64,000 nt of DNA from Fredinandcohnia quinoae. Its GTDB lineage: Bacteria; Bacillota; Bacilli; Bacillales; Bacillaceae_L. Numbering within the stretch: the stretch's first letter is position 1; every line of letters starts with the position of its first letter. This document shows, piece by piece, positions 63,901-64,000 of the stretch. Position numbers and translations under genes: made by a program. The notes beneath the pieces are model-generated. The model was not told the origin of the DNA. It searched no databases and was given only the letters and a program-made list of their open reading frames with translations. The DNA is taken from the NCBI RefSeq assembly GCF_022427965.1, contig NZ_JAKTTI010000001.1:304616-368615 (forward strand). The letters are read 5' to 3'.

Positions 63901-64000
63901 TTTGAACTACTCACCACTTAACAACCTTACAGGTTGTTTGAAGTAGGAGATTCCTAAGTACGGAAGCCTTTTGGCTTCTAATTGATTAGGCTACCCCCGT
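63901..64000 (-). mobile_element. Partial end of an IS200/IS605-type element
   Basis: The last 100 bases contain a hairpin AACAACC-TTACA-GGTTGTT (63920-63938), flanked by CACTT and AAGTAGG, and a second hairpin GAAGCC-TTTT-GGCTTC (63963-63977). On the minus strand the segments ACTTAGGAATCTCC and GGTGAGTAGTTCAA look like the right end of IS605/IS1341 elements, from recollection. This end overlaps the guide-RNA scaffold of TnpB in such elements. No tnpB is in the window; it would lie beyond 64000, on the minus strand. The exact boundary is not determined. Confidence 0.5.

Noticed and set aside
1..64000. tRNA, rRNA, prophage or plasmid functions
   Set aside because: No cloverleaf, ribosomal or phage structural sequence was seen on either strand.

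Overview
The window is a low-GC Firmicute chromosome segment, almost certainly from a spore-forming member of the Bacillaceae. The evidence is AT-rich codon use, strong AGGAGG-type ribosome binding sites with frequent TTG and GTG starts, a CwlJ-type germination hydrolase, a DUF3231 protein, lipoteichoic acid synthase, a Bacillus-type cysH-cysP-sat-cysC sulfate operon and an Fnr-box hmp promoter. I see no rRNA or tRNA gene, CRISPR array or prophage. The genus cannot be fixed from sequence alone.

Layout. 1-11 kb is housekeeping and accessory: an oxidoreductase, a rhodanese, a pseudouridine synthase, ltaS, an AI-2E family protein, guaC with PurR-like boxes, a c-di-GMP riboswitch ahead of a frameshifted GGDEF gene, a lipoprotein and a DoxX gene with Rex/Fnr-like operators. 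11-24 kb is a complete-looking minus-strand ethanolamine microcompartment operon, in transcription order eutL, eutE, eutM, pduL, an unrecognised gene, eutN, eutS, eutP, eutW, eutV, eutA, eutB, eutC, a 47-residue membrane ORF and an APC permease. EutW/EutV form the sensor and ANTAR antiterminator. Two leaders (before eutL and before eutA) carry hairpins overlapping terminators, the expected EutV targets. The permease imports ethanolamine, EutBC makes acetaldehyde and ammonia, EutE makes acetyl-CoA and PduL makes acetyl phosphate, inside a shell of EutL/M/N/S.

24-32 kb holds small unlinked units (deaminases, a PAP2 phosphatase, WYL and PadR regulators, a nucleotidyltransferase, a NERD protein) and a 52-bp tandem repeat. 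32-42 kb is assimilatory sulfate reduction with siroheme synthesis: sirC, a very short yezD and cysH-cysP-sat-cysC-sumT-sirB-cysJ-cysI. A strong terminator lies between yezD and cysH. 42-45 kb encodes a MotA/MotB-like stator pair with a long coiled-coil tail, resembling ZorA/ZorB of Zorya defence but without Zorya effectors, followed upstream by DUF3231.

46-54 kb contains a metallophosphoesterase, a DUF2161 nuclease-fold protein, hmp with a well-placed Fnr site, cwlJ, an SDR, a Rieske-FAD oxidoreductase, an unknown protein and an HD protein. 54-63 kb is an amino-sugar or sialic-acid unit: solute-binding protein, two permeases, nanA, nanE and a ROK kinase, translationally coupled at the 3' end, with a divergent YesM/YesN-type two-component system. 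The last 100 bases look like the end of an IS200/IS605-type element whose tnpB would lie beyond the window.

Most worth a second look: the riboswitch-controlled frameshifted cyclase, the orphan ZorAB-like pair, the two Eut leaders, the small ORF beside the permease, the yezD-cysH terminator and the possible ATA and CTG starts.
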